Of a stretch of DNA of 64,000 nt, positions 63,301 to 64,000 are shown in pieces. A model generated the notes under the pieces. It did not search any database, was not told where the DNA came from, and saw only the letters and a program-made list of their open reading frames with translations. The position numbers and the translations under genes are program-made. The DNA comes from Stieleria neptunia (GTDB lineage Bacteria; Planctomycetota; Planctomycetia; Pirellulales; Pirellulaceae). The DNA is taken from positions 6,320,567-6,384,566 of the forward strand of contig NZ_CP037423.1 in NCBI RefSeq assembly GCF_007754155.1, in the 5' to 3' direction. How positions within the stretch are numbered: the first letter of the stretch is position 1; every line of letters begins with the position of its first letter.

Positions 63301-64000
63301 GGTCGGTCCGGCAAGGATCGCCAGCAACTCGTTTCGCGAAAATTGTTTCAAATCGCCGATTTCGGTTTCGCCGATCGGTTTGCCCGTGGCCACTTCGACC
63401 CGTTTGAGGACCGCCGCGACTTCTTCGAGAAATTTCGCTTCTTCGGTCAGCGCGATTCGTGGATCAACATTTGTCCGGACAAAGAAGTGGCTGCCCTCGG
63501 CCGACGGCGGCAGCGTGAATTCGACGTCTTGCGAGTACCAGTCGCCGGGATGCAATCGTCCGTCATGGGGGATGGCGAACACCAGTTGGTCCGAGGAATC
63601 AAACTCGCCGTCCTCGGACAGGTAGACGGCATCGGCCCAGTTTTCGCGGTCGGTCGCGACGGTACCGATGTTGTCAACGATCCAATCCAGCGACACCTTT
63701 TGTCCGCCCACGATCGGTTGGTCCGTGTTGACGTTGAGTTCGCGGACACGCAGATCCGACGGTGGTGTCAACAGAATGTTGATCGGCGTGCTGGCGTAAT
63801 TGTTTCCGTCCAGATCGTTGGGCGCGTCCGGGTTCGTGTTTTCGGCAAATGACGCTTCATAAACACTGCGATAGCCATCGGCGTAGACCGTCAAGAAATA
63901 CTGTCCGGTCAAACCCTTGGGAATGTTGACCGTCGCCTCGGCTTCATACGACTCACCGACCTGCAAGACACCGCCATGCCGATAGCTGCCGATCAATCGA
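36316..64000 (-). CDS. Giant multidomain adhesin/RHS protein with metzincin and dockerin C-terminus (5' end outside window)
   Basis: One unbroken frame of at least 9,227 codons, about 1 MDa, ends at TAG (36316-36318); the N-terminus lies beyond the window. Counting from the codon at 63996, visible modules are: five CARDB-like units from about 97, 259, 413, 563 and 702; a PPC-like (825-930) and an IPT-like domain (938-1030); an FN3-like unit (1570-1655); a propeller (1736-1980); nine Ig/cadherin-like units (2186-3069); a short RHS-like block (3250-3525); a dockerin-like pair (3628-3688); two BIG2-like units (3786-3958); a YncE-like propeller (4350-4690); a huge YD-repeat shell (5100-7850) ending in NPVNLRDPSGL; a hydrophobic and coiled-coil stretch; a metzincin site HELGHLLGFGQWH (8814-8826); and a C-terminal dockerin. 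It must be exported. The role is inferred: surface attachment, or RHS-type effector delivery. Confidence 0.9.
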   Translation of the reverse strand, partial: RLIGSYRHGGVLQVGESYEAEATVNIPKGLTGQYFLTVYADGYRSVYEASFAENTNPDAPNDLDGNNYASTPINILLTPPSDLRVRELNVNTDQPIVGGQKVSLDWIVDNIGTVATDRENWADAVYLSEDGEFDSSDQLVFAIPHDGRLHPGDWYSQDVEFTLPPSAEGSHFFVRTNVDPRIALTEEAKFLEEVAAVLKRVEVATGKPIGETEIGDLKQFSRNELLAILAGPTNTLVQVYEGPFTDNNVGSVAAEVVDAIANLVVENVTATPTSKSGEPITVSWTVRNAGDFATNEVTQSIRQYVYLSKDPVFDASRALLVGSPVKVLNAPIEVDGSYNTSMVVSSPPGSSGNWYAHVFANVGLSRGKPVLTAFGKSSFPNWPKSFVDKTWEAGQKSDNFASSQIIAIEYAEPNLVISNLSGVPTSPDSGSLLDVSFTVTNEGTRATRVDKWADRVFLSTDTSTDAYDIELGGAQRDEVLEIGESYAVALQVRVPNNIGGEFHLIAQTDATFADRSAALYSLPYPIAEGWPRLRGVSDEVLEFNDEGDNQASVQLDVQFVPAPDLVVDSVDFVNPSDPSSNVVEVGNDFTFTYTYTNDGGVIPDSQVPFVDRVYLSRDRLLDVSSDHYVTQIRRFDALASGQTGTITETAWLPRGITGDYFIIVATDFPNAYHPDGEVIETNEDNNITVAATPILIVQPPPSDLQVIDISAPTSGSVGDVLSVSWTVENRGDEKAQARIADSVYLSADSVWDIGDRFLGRVEPFSARTLQPGDSYSASLDFEVPVVLPDGYRIIVRTDIFDDVVEGENNRNNASASADEVNITVPLLRLDIPLEDQLAVGVSRLFQLDMTPGQTIRVDLDSTTDTGRHELYAAHERLPSPFDFDAAYEGYLSADQSMIIPETLGGRYFVLARGGVRIDVEENDPRARSEYPVTVNATRIPFGITDVTPDSGGDDRYVTVTIRGAEFPEQAAVRLVRPTLAELAPVSVSRIDATKIVAVFDLRDAPRGLYDIQVLHPDGRLAVDPYRFQVESADPLAVNVGVGGPSQIDLGATGAYGFAVQNLANVDTPYTLLEYAFPNAPNRRPDLIPGPAIEFASGLRGDASTVAPLFDSISTFDFASVEPDLNLAGVLTARGVAIDLPNQGVTEVGSAVTIYPGLREILETDPNFLKELSPFELEDLGFDFYVAAAATPMTSAEYLDYQRDEAAKLRDAILAANIEDPTSFLGKAQSALVAVARDADSFSDLYLQALLDSGLLRDEDMPPIADGQAQNINAFFSVIGGLMGGETGSGIVDEAGVSLASASDNLTAFVELIREFYGHTPDVTGGGDVADFDDFDRGLSSPTSFVTFTLRAGPPPLFEFGEIADEIAFDLDDLGNQLGDSTSLTGPTGYGDENFVPVATPLPYTVRTSYDGEAVDAAREIRILVPLDDTLDERSFQVADIQLGGRSISLPAGRPNFVGEFDLTDTDGYVLQVTAGVDANTRVASYLLRAIDGRDGLPPVDPAIGLLQPGEQVTVGFWAAANNVVAAGDDDPLATGDEIQMTARSIIDGGAEVDSRVSLATLDAFAPTSTVTTTAIGGNQFEVSWTATDDAGGSGVAAYSLLVSRNGGTRYRSVLYRTDLTSYLYQAESGEQPLFLVRAIDHAGNVEPVAQGVRVPRLVPEINLGSAPSVSVIQPVVIPKAEARPGTVADRLFAEAAFGIPSQTSATQPSKFTRVIRPLAAERFATIPDESGAGIGALAMAVGPDGTIYLSGGAGRNELYKVGQASSLSSNALDRLEAYPTTTPIYELVFDASGQLWASTGGEGLLQLDPNTGAVLDRIGAGIALGIAAIPGETALYVSTTGGISRFDTATRKLTPFSEIRVDSLAVAADGTLYGTAWPEGGEVLRFDFRGRAERIATVSGGAESIAFGPVGSILEGALLVGHETEGSVTVLDPLSLRQTKIATGGRGRVEGIQPISDGRFLVTRGNQVDVFFTVAAPRVIETRIGDGMNRAELVFDVALTNNVSDPAGGNNPANYTLRNNETGETVNIGAVRYDKATRSSQLLFETLSPAEYELTVSSTVESEQGIPIGGSGFTTTFRVFEDVSISTRVSYSNTRINRADGTLLFDVMVSNSADFDIAGPINVVFDDLGDNTVVFFDHDDQPAGANGYQVLADGTVLGAHSNSQWHTVTIANPNLLDLNFNPRILATLPPNQLPIFASAPALAATAQTPYEYVAEADDPDGATITYVLAGGPKGATIDPNTGVVDWNPGRDAAPKAEFELRAYDARGAYKRQTWIVDVTGANRAPVIAPVADVFATEGDLIEVPVSGFDPDGDDLFYFADNLPPGAVFDPFGQALRWRPEGDQAGVYDDVTLITSDGFVETSVSFQVVIANNNVAPTVAPVASRTINEGDEITFTVFADDADGDELRYLSPNLPPGAFLDPNTGIFEWTPGFDQHGVYELNLYVDDGTVLAETQTVLTVNNLNGPVQFPAMDPFEIFEGQSFQLRVAAFDPEFPVAPVTPSANTEDFFVDYGSFIPDLTYVVTGLPAGASYDDTTQLLTWTPGFNDSGQYDITFQASDDGDGTGVPTTDTVTLSLTVADANFPPQIVDVAAQSVAVGQTLDIPISASDFEGAPLALGVTFSGATQLPDFATFTDNGDGTGVLSLAPQPGDRDDILVAVTATETTGPLPLKSTVEFTLQITSPNEPPRFTPFFDSVALVDSQFLIDLLISDDDQDDLTVTATGLPAGASLIDTGVYGRHQFNWTPTAADNGTHTISFTVTDSGNGDDALKLSDTRTITLNVRDNNIRPNLDPIGQQTIAEGQTLQLTASASDPNNDPVFFKAGLAVGGVVGQLPGGATFDGQSGQFRWTPSQTQAGTYRIRITASDGAGSRSEDVLVTVTNTNQAPTLSTLPRLFTREGDQLVFTLSAGDPDGETLIYSFDGAAPDGFNFDPAGRTVIWDVDFDSAGNYTFPFSVTDPSGAKDSVDVSVTVSGTNRAPTIDAPQLRNAQIGTLLEIPITATDPDGDTITLAANDLPAGATLDADDVIRWTAASFQAGTFTVRLTADDGETSTVRPLTIVASLEPAGPKVQVITTPSFPATPGQPITIEPIADSDVELTSTTLSIDGTPVVLDSLGRGTFVADAPGRFTATAVVTDAEGRTTTITKPVYVRDPSDFAAPVIEVLQLAPPVFTEPRDLIVSISDTGLADYRIELVPRGGGAARLIGAGTTSITQNVELDPAKFANGFYTLRVTASDFGGLTSTFNHDIEINSSDKSGSLFESATDLSVTLGGISVPITRVHDSLTISDEDSAFGTRWTLPLLDPRLSLDLGGDSDDAFAAMTDDARVYLTLPDGQRVGFSFAPMETSSGSITTFAPAWQADAGVDWTLESFNANLRQAGSGYYVVGSGLPYSPTLVPAGDTVFTLTSPSGTQFAYSAKKVSDTFLLGRITAADGSVSLRVTDSGIVAPSGERLTIVRDSDGRISELVGPTGEQFVYRYDDQGRLAIVIDASTGDRTFYGYDTSSRLTTISPKSGAGQSITYDVDGAVDSVATIQPHLGGTRQMLSVPITGTLGSGDDTYAFTITAGELRSSPSGAITIGVDVDGAVGQIVDLVAGTSVDNGSRAVRTYSIQDPGTYSLLISGAASAAYTVNLYAAGDLNGDRQVDGLDQTLLTAAFGSIRTDANYLESADADRDGDVDALDRSALESAFGWIANQAPVIVLPALPIEIRNGQSVPLDLTAFSSDPENDPLFAVASSVAGVDVRNLGGGLAVVSSTGSIGQTGSIDVAANDGILSSAATSMSTSAVAAGFVKLEIGSRERLMSPGDVALISVQGIRPDGSVVELLPGEASFSSTAGDVAWVTDRGLVTAGIAGTGVITVTAAGLAAALAVEVGARAERLVEVFPTSYAMTAGEAREIVVRERLLDDIIDISPSVTGTVYVPENASVVSVDAEGNLVAVSEGTTRVTVINGGRATVIDILVASAATGTVSIGADGGLVSDGTGVVVGVPASAVDAARDFSVQRVQEGDLPYSVPGGFKFAAGVTITGDEVATDLPLSLAIPAPPTASPGDEFFLMQPVDVVLEGGVVEQSWRYVDSMVVGADGIARTTSPPNIGVGARTWNNGSSAIFKPSPVAAYAMTAPDLSGYLALRSDIQIREKQYNDYSAQRFPGVVSFDQATGPDAGDPEKRFYASAGPFGDMFLPVVAEFDYDMKYHAAQPEGLVLLETNRVRVSEAEIQQGLFPLKPRLIAATLKAPTITSAEIVISSNNEEPQLKLTGKDFLFQSPYADAGPLGTRVADLFVTFEIGGRDTFDADGNVFPVGGLDYTVDGSELTGDATSLTVPIPQGVLVGASTITVTRPNNAPLDGKFGRQIFTSNPVTPVTQGRFAFVPAGGADTVTVYDLFATQPYQGNDKLVPKVVAVIPLGAGRTDVDANGLAPRKSVVSPDGTRVYVTLQRSGEIAVIDAVALQEADMITEDDPRVPDDVNKDGVQPIDLPSGAQPFDAVVDPQGHYLFVSDFRHPIVYVIDINPYSPTFHELVDSIDLPEMEVPRGLRGLAVETDGSALMVTAPSGTIYESAPADRPGKVLRIDLNPLRDANTRKLVSGSGEQSKAPPIDGRLIFDKQLPDAITEVGPNPYDITATDEVGVFLIVDRSASGEGFGVLRRGTEVFDYQFVDLNPFGRIPRLVEGRDTQAFGVRNAQSVEFVPANLFKDAIGKEHPSYALITGFKKFTSGDPMSDPSLGVFDAYNPLFEHWINGVPVSRSTINESIVAGGNIGIIRKPTGDFDSLVDEPRLVAATRPIEAGFPDNVAVSAATGIALASFTAKNTVFGYDTASAISLIEEYSERGVLDPWGQYPNGEPPENSIAELSTILRGPLSTVPIDAVSPQVGIAADYRFFADNEPGERPSVGYGVPPIDPFGNGPPNLYAPLGTDRGPRGISIQPTLKGNLIGLSPTPYNQTPSLQSFPNQAADVETGIQSSAEIQTGAFHETHSLVTYQSQGQIRGLNLHYDSLRAETRLIHYFAIPQADKIDTTGDPRIAVSLSARNADAVFQADSKPNDEVLEQLRDAGLSENTFFTKLPSKVEGDSQYGLGIPFDLSEAASGLYTLSMDYQIVREQGGRLVPERVQTQTEPLSVVNSRKGAFGAGWGLEGYLELFEGDGGVLLVDGNGTEQIFLAPEEFGQAYTPLALDYSELKQDANGRFTRRMLDGTVYQFDADNRLSVVRDRHGNETLFTHRDGRLISVTDPVGLVTTFGYSGDQVTSITDPAGRVTRFEYTGDQLTKITDPDQTFRTFNYDSLPYEPDRDARPLTGLITSQVFKRGNANDPLDDEFNETVSYDGIGRVNGGERIDAKTFTLSPSQSFAVLKVADASNYDSAPKLEIVASPERRAEPDRPEAEKCGIDPDHNNDETLGYRAGATYTDFRGNKVEYEVTGFGQLTKVEDDLGVVRRFDRSAAGGQMIAEIDALSNVVCFVYDAFGNIIERTDFPGGPDSGVAVKTEYEFDLAKNNQLVRITEGISQGTYGRETIHTLNAVGDAITVTTTVPDAPEGNPTSTVKKFSFTTSGLPSSVEDGLGNVTSYTYDTLERMKTTVFTDGTMTFDYDGLEGNLARTVDPAGDVVEMTYDPMNRVLTTTNFLQDVQYTSTSDYDAQGNPILQTDRNETQTTFAYGVMNRPIERSDDAGELNYVSQFAYDLTGLTPDYSIERNPSYSYRIIKNPRGYYTTEVYDKHNLLIHQYDELGRQTTFTYDAARRHEDDLLPGGVFIDRTLDGRGRIESETGPTVEVSYFEHDNLDRLTQVVEENDATEDRITQYFYNVFDSVGLQIDAEGHYLRTYHDLAGNPTQTIEAAESDDPFATVFGYDTRNRVDSITYNGAASESFTYFPDGNIETRTDRRGFTTLFEYDALDRQIKITNAEDEITHLFYDGNGNVIATVDGRADGNRDNTEFRSEMDYDGLNRMIASTDPLGNMTTYTYDAVGNLLTEVDPRGNEDGADAADYTSTYFYDPINRMFRAEYPTGVIKEFDFDAVGYQFYEHTFGGQNSTNSNLTINTYDKSGRLRKVVDGEGNTTRYDYDQIGNLVQLIDDRGADHRTEFKYDLLGREIERKIAPGSDEEAIWGTDYNPLGLVETNIDPTGLRIEFGYDDLKHMETRTRNGLVDRFVYDAAGNLMSQTDPRGDFYTTNYDYDKVGRLVKEFGPSGTSDNPVPYEIVTEYDDAGNMTSVSDPRNVEWKTTFTYDAAGRVTSETDALDFTAYYEYDAVGNRTEIRGPESSGESDDTYLVTQYFDGLNQLIGITEPADPDAATTAGYTTCFAYDALGNVIATGDPRNGASSCDGSIPSGEIITTRVYDSLSRLKERTDAAGNVVKRDYDPVGNLTEMIDARGYMTTYDYDRLGHQKLETRQAGEQGELFAVTQFKYDAVGNLVRQVDPRGDRYWTEFKYDDLHRLMETHVNTFDAAESEQVLVTKYTHDDAGNVESVTDPRGDFFKVEYTHDAKNRVVSQSMNTGAENTPGPRSVRTYVYDAAGNQTSVVDPRGAYYTSTMTYDERGMLREISQPTGSENAPGAPAVTTYDYDAAGRTKTIQLPWVNTPTERGIVSYEYTPRGLLSAEIDAEGNRIEYSYDAAGNLEVTTRFGDEFSETKIETVFPDALGRTERVIDADGRESRLFYDENSNLIRVVGPTLDQAGLPHEQSWTYDALNFQLTHTDAEDHTTANQNDFVGNVIATTDGRGEFFTTFIKYDARNLVLETRRPAGESIDSGQYLVDQYDYDGVGNQVRHIDPRGPAYATTAIYDTMNHPVETSRASGEFGSPSQHVDKFQYDVAGNRIAYIDPRGEQFISRYTVDFAGRTLTSEYPSGDIGTTDTVIDRKSYDAMGNVVQQVGIGGEDYVTTYRYDLLGRMVLMTDPIGESEESVYDAFGNLITLTTTLGQTQFRYDKLDRNVLTVDALEHESFSRYESGGSKRIDTNPRGYESTTVLDGLGRIVEHTDEIGNTATTKYDAVGNPIEAVDPRGIKTVNRFDARNLLIASTKAAETDEALTYTMQYDVLGNLVAETDPRGQYFTVNYFYDNLNRLTEVHMPAGVPGEPGIPTPGYEDKLVRKVSYTELGSVASETSVRGDFYTNVFTYDRQNRLVRIDAQVGTPDSPETVTVLNDYNNAGNIVSTTDANGFVTNSDYDLKGRVILQEVLTDDPAAGSAEKFVNRWEYINRADGYAVQYFDAAGNLDTETIYDALGRAVSVTSRFDEDATMRYDANNNLIAETSGSVSFTYDYDPLDRRDTATDADGNTSRFEYDANGNLTKTFDAFGVLIDHSDYDLHNRRETYTNALDETTRYEYDDAGNLTSVTDSADNVTTMDHDATDRMIRETTSQGVREYVMDPAGNIIETTDRNGRRTLYTYNGRNQVLRERWLDDNHDVIFEVNNVYDAGGRLISTTDPNSSVSYQLSGDVLGNPSSETTDAVPGIDPIEVSYTRNILGQTAQQSVRVGTASPLLTETYSYQAATDRMESIRQTGTAVTNKEVRFEYATGLASISRIERYDDRSSQSLLDTTLTYDSRGFLDVLRHVNSGSAISEYDLDYDIAGNIELISGTFDDAIYSYDDQYQLTSVTHTATELDDEIYDYGANGQRIASTHHGTAYQTDDQNELLSAGDLAYEYDDEGNLITSTNVDDNTVDRYAWDHRNRLIQVETYDENNTLVRVVQYGYDPLDRRISRSVDNTPGDATDPQIEYFTYVDGKVAIKWVDVDGGGASLPEVDTTYLQGPEVDLVLAQDFGDAGYQWLVTDHQNTVREITDAGGNLLTHFWIDSFGRVLGQTVEGFSSDYLFAGREYDHETGLYYMRARYFDPQVGRFISVDPIGFASGESNLYRYVENNPVNLRDPSGLSLFANPFRSAVQAAQRPIGPVDSLDTAKFVIGAVNGAIDASIQSGIELANTFVFDPIRMATGQAPEGQLWTQAVVHGNYTEAGKLIGPMVLGLVPGIGPALAAVAGAAINARDFQESFLKATTAYYGGDGRGFGEAMTEVYSGAKDLGGIGTAYSSVKSVGYNALGGNSIRHGAKADAGETRSMAKAQERAAQGQTTDVAQRVQHKHDAVNAEPTNSAPTASRNRSAWETLYSGAKSLHSSYVKMRGYYDKAKATYNGVRDHFNDPEVQRDYYEKLETAEKFYNNVKGKVEYLRKKFNERPKPTTHDAVKNASIASRLLTAAKELDPSNLFPGKTHPVDRLEQAKPKDRVYTGDDALRLAARVRELSGVPTFTDSSRKTAIDTLVAQQVEKGHSADTIRSLIGDMQKTLGSGAPGFMDRHRVANKFSGSQQYHQMLRVLEETAVRQKGKPNGDIAAGVLRIVRDGDAGGKVVHRLSDSGTKIDFQDVGRDFFQATEIRYLMAQSNSTLDFINTLSGPGPFAGRQDAANALGTVSQLLDSEFFVLGAKGSFLENTKLTSFGDGLNAIRAEAATYASAIGRNGAAIADAVATKIVGILDNFINPGVAVKTKKNAFKASGNPNSADLDIRHRGLEDFITGIGGRNQLFAHDVIDPVSKNLAVHPSELNNPAPRVRLGLDKSGGLQLQYFNVPQHKMGTFHRSKEFQQFAKNLDEFVRKGEQIALVTQAAGIELDFVAWVGRNGMLETSAKGLHTDPEFHIRMGATGVSYDAKTGTTAFTSESGSQFTDARRTTIYKKAYLPVINAVGRVFNRDQNLLASDEPSTIYGPVDVRIPADTQSAPNRSAGLKTGLSQAAGDIEFQVSKDEAIGDTAAFSQILEAAAMYWKAELGIPYDVSVKIDVTDLKGGRLASAIPESFENGTLTASILIDDNAAGREWFIDPTPLDDREFSGAEPVNGYDLLTVVSHELGHLLGFGQWHPGFASITQGIESSAPFIVTAGNEFALLPGGNEMDPARHGERLMAATLRAGTRKLPGAETDILTDAYNTATLTESNFDSFANANDVHQDGHDGVPLGFVLMADSVASAYVTGPAVGLTNEDFEQSNETADDFAWDVIGDISIAAGDVIITEDVGMVSDLSQTYVVPNGINTISFTLTGISMDVGGVADGNAVHPPEVFEVALLDSVNATSWMGEMPKLPGGDALLSIQADGTVYFADGVTVEGVRRSGRIGDLTQPIDVVISLPAEASGEVATLMFDLVGFGDDNSQVQVGDILLEASNGWQNPINKFDVDDKLTDGVKSVSPIDALIVLNELARITVHHASTNKLFEITDTVGPPPFYDVNGDGFITPLDALRVINEIALQQAAEPEAFDEALGEWLDEV
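36352..36609 (-). other. Giant protein: C-terminal dockerin type I-like domain
   Basis: The first half is FDVDDKLTDGVKSVSPIDAL followed by IVLNELA; the second is YDVNGDGFITPLDALRVINE with the canonical DxNxDG loop. This is the C-terminal anchor-like module common in planctomycete secreted proteins. The first loop is degenerate (DVDDKLTDG). No cohesin is encoded in the window. Confidence 0.85.
37477..37929 (-). other. Giant protein: metzincin-like zinc protease domain
   Basis: HELGHLLGFGQWH (37519-37557) fits the metzincin HExxHxxGxxH/Hxx spacing: two His and Glu, the Gly turn and a third His. It is preceded by AAFSQILEAAAMYWKAELG, SILIDDNAAG and WFIDPTPLDDREF, which resemble matrixin/reprolysin-like domains in other large planctomycete proteins. 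A Met-turn is probably supplied downstream (ERLMAATLRAG). Activity is inferred. Confidence 0.8.
40444..48700 (-). other. Giant protein: RHS/YD-repeat shell with core motif
   Basis: Dozens of YD repeats (for example YDYDKVGRLVKEFGPSG, YDAAGNMTSV and YEYDAVGNRTEI types) run over about 2,750 residues and end with YDHETGLYYMRARYFDPQVG, RFISVDPIGFASGESNLYRY and NPVNLRDPSGL. The DPxGL end is the hallmark after which RHS proteins cleave themselves and carry variable C-termini. The shell is roughly twice the size of typical RHS/TccC shells. Confidence 0.92.
52935..53115 (-). other. Giant protein: internal dockerin/EF-hand-like pair
   Basis: DLNGDRQVDGLD and DADRDGDVDALD are two calcium-loop motifs about 34 residues apart, each followed by a short helix (LLTAAFG, ALESAFG), the type I dockerin pattern. 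They lie mid-protein, between a PPC-like sheet and an Ig-like unit, rather than at the end as is usual. Confidence 0.75.
53734..53758. repeat. Palindrome inside the giant gene (caaaaaggtgtc..)
   Basis: caaaaaggtgtc and gacacctttttg are exact reverse complements around a single c. They are translated in frame as AKKVSDTFL within FAYSAKKVSDTFLLGRI. The design resembles the intergenic palindromes at 15030-15107 and 20491-20524. Confidence 0.8.
54790..57440 (-). other. Giant protein: nine Ig/cadherin-like units
   Basis: Units of about 90-115 residues start with NxAPxI/NNVAPTV and share a DPDGD core, LPxGAxxD and F.WTP. They resemble He_PIG or dystroglycan-type cadherin-like repeats, and the Asp-rich DPDGD turns suggest calcium binding. 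Unit starts lie near 57440, 57160, 56890, 56620, 56265, 55960, 55650, 55365 and 55085. Confidence 0.75.
58661..58719. repeat. Intergenic-type gtgggat palindrome inside the giant gene
   Basis: Arms gtgggataggcttccagcct.. (58661-58683) and ..caggctagaagcctgtcccac (to 58719) match 21 of 23 positions around a 13-nt loop. This is the same element as at 22428, 28137 and 34470. It reads in frame as VGQASSLSSNALDRLEAYPT in a propeller domain. Confidence 0.9.
61560..63710 (-). other. Giant protein: five CARDB-like units
   Basis: Each unit of about 150 residues starts with a pattern like LVVENVTATPTSKSGEPITV and SWTVRNAG, and contains VYLSxDxxxD (DRVFLSTD, DRVYLSRD, DSVYLSAD). CARDB domains are Ig-like adhesive modules of bacterial surface proteins. 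They diverge enough that recent duplication is unlikely. Confidence 0.75.

Overview
The window looks like a chromosomal segment of a planctomycete, most likely a Pirellulaceae member of the Rhodopirellula/Stieleria type. This is inference from gene content. It holds a formylglycine-type sulfatase, several secreted proteins of no recognised family, a giant adhesin/RHS protein with planctomycete-style dockerin and metzincin modules, loosely packed genes with GTG/TTG starts, and intergenic spaces crowded with dispersed palindromes.

Left part (1-18.3 kb): the 5' part of a secreted Ala/Pro-rich protein (minus strand) is followed by a tight plus-strand operon of a TerB-like protein, CoaB, PyrD and an ABC-F ATPase (Uup), closed by a perfect hairpin. 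Then come a TolC-family protein (minus), an unrecognised exported protein, an AI-2E/PerM-type membrane protein, an M32 carboxypeptidase, rlmN (minus), an M20/PepT-like peptidase translationally coupled to a BFD-type 2Fe-2S protein, a sulfatase and an exported protein of unknown function.

Middle (18.3-34.4 kb): tRNA-Cys(GCA), uxaE-type tagaturonate epimerase, a YeiH/UPF0324 exporter coupled to a 68-residue membrane protein, acs, rsgA, a quinone-reductase/beta-hydroxyacid dehydrogenase pair, a two-gene ABC-2 exporter, a modular exported protein built from two kinds of internal repeat, and a TIM-barrel sugar isomerase followed by a 20-bp tandem array.

Right part (34.5-64 kb): a complete 1,699-bp two-ORF insertion sequence can be delimited to the base (13-bp perfect inverted repeats, 11-bp target duplication) inside a dispersed palindrome. 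Beyond it lies one uninterrupted minus-strand frame of at least 9,227 codons that runs off the window. From N to C it holds CARDB-like units, Ig/cadherin-like units, propellers, an internal dockerin-like pair, a very large RHS/YD shell ending in the RHS core motif, and then, where polymorphic toxins carry their toxin, about 1,375 residues with a metzincin zinc site and a terminal dockerin. No immunity-like gene follows. Two dispersed palindromes also found as intergenic types sit in frame inside this gene.

At least seven palindromic or composite repeat families recur within these 64 kb. They explain most apparent small ORFs in the gaps.
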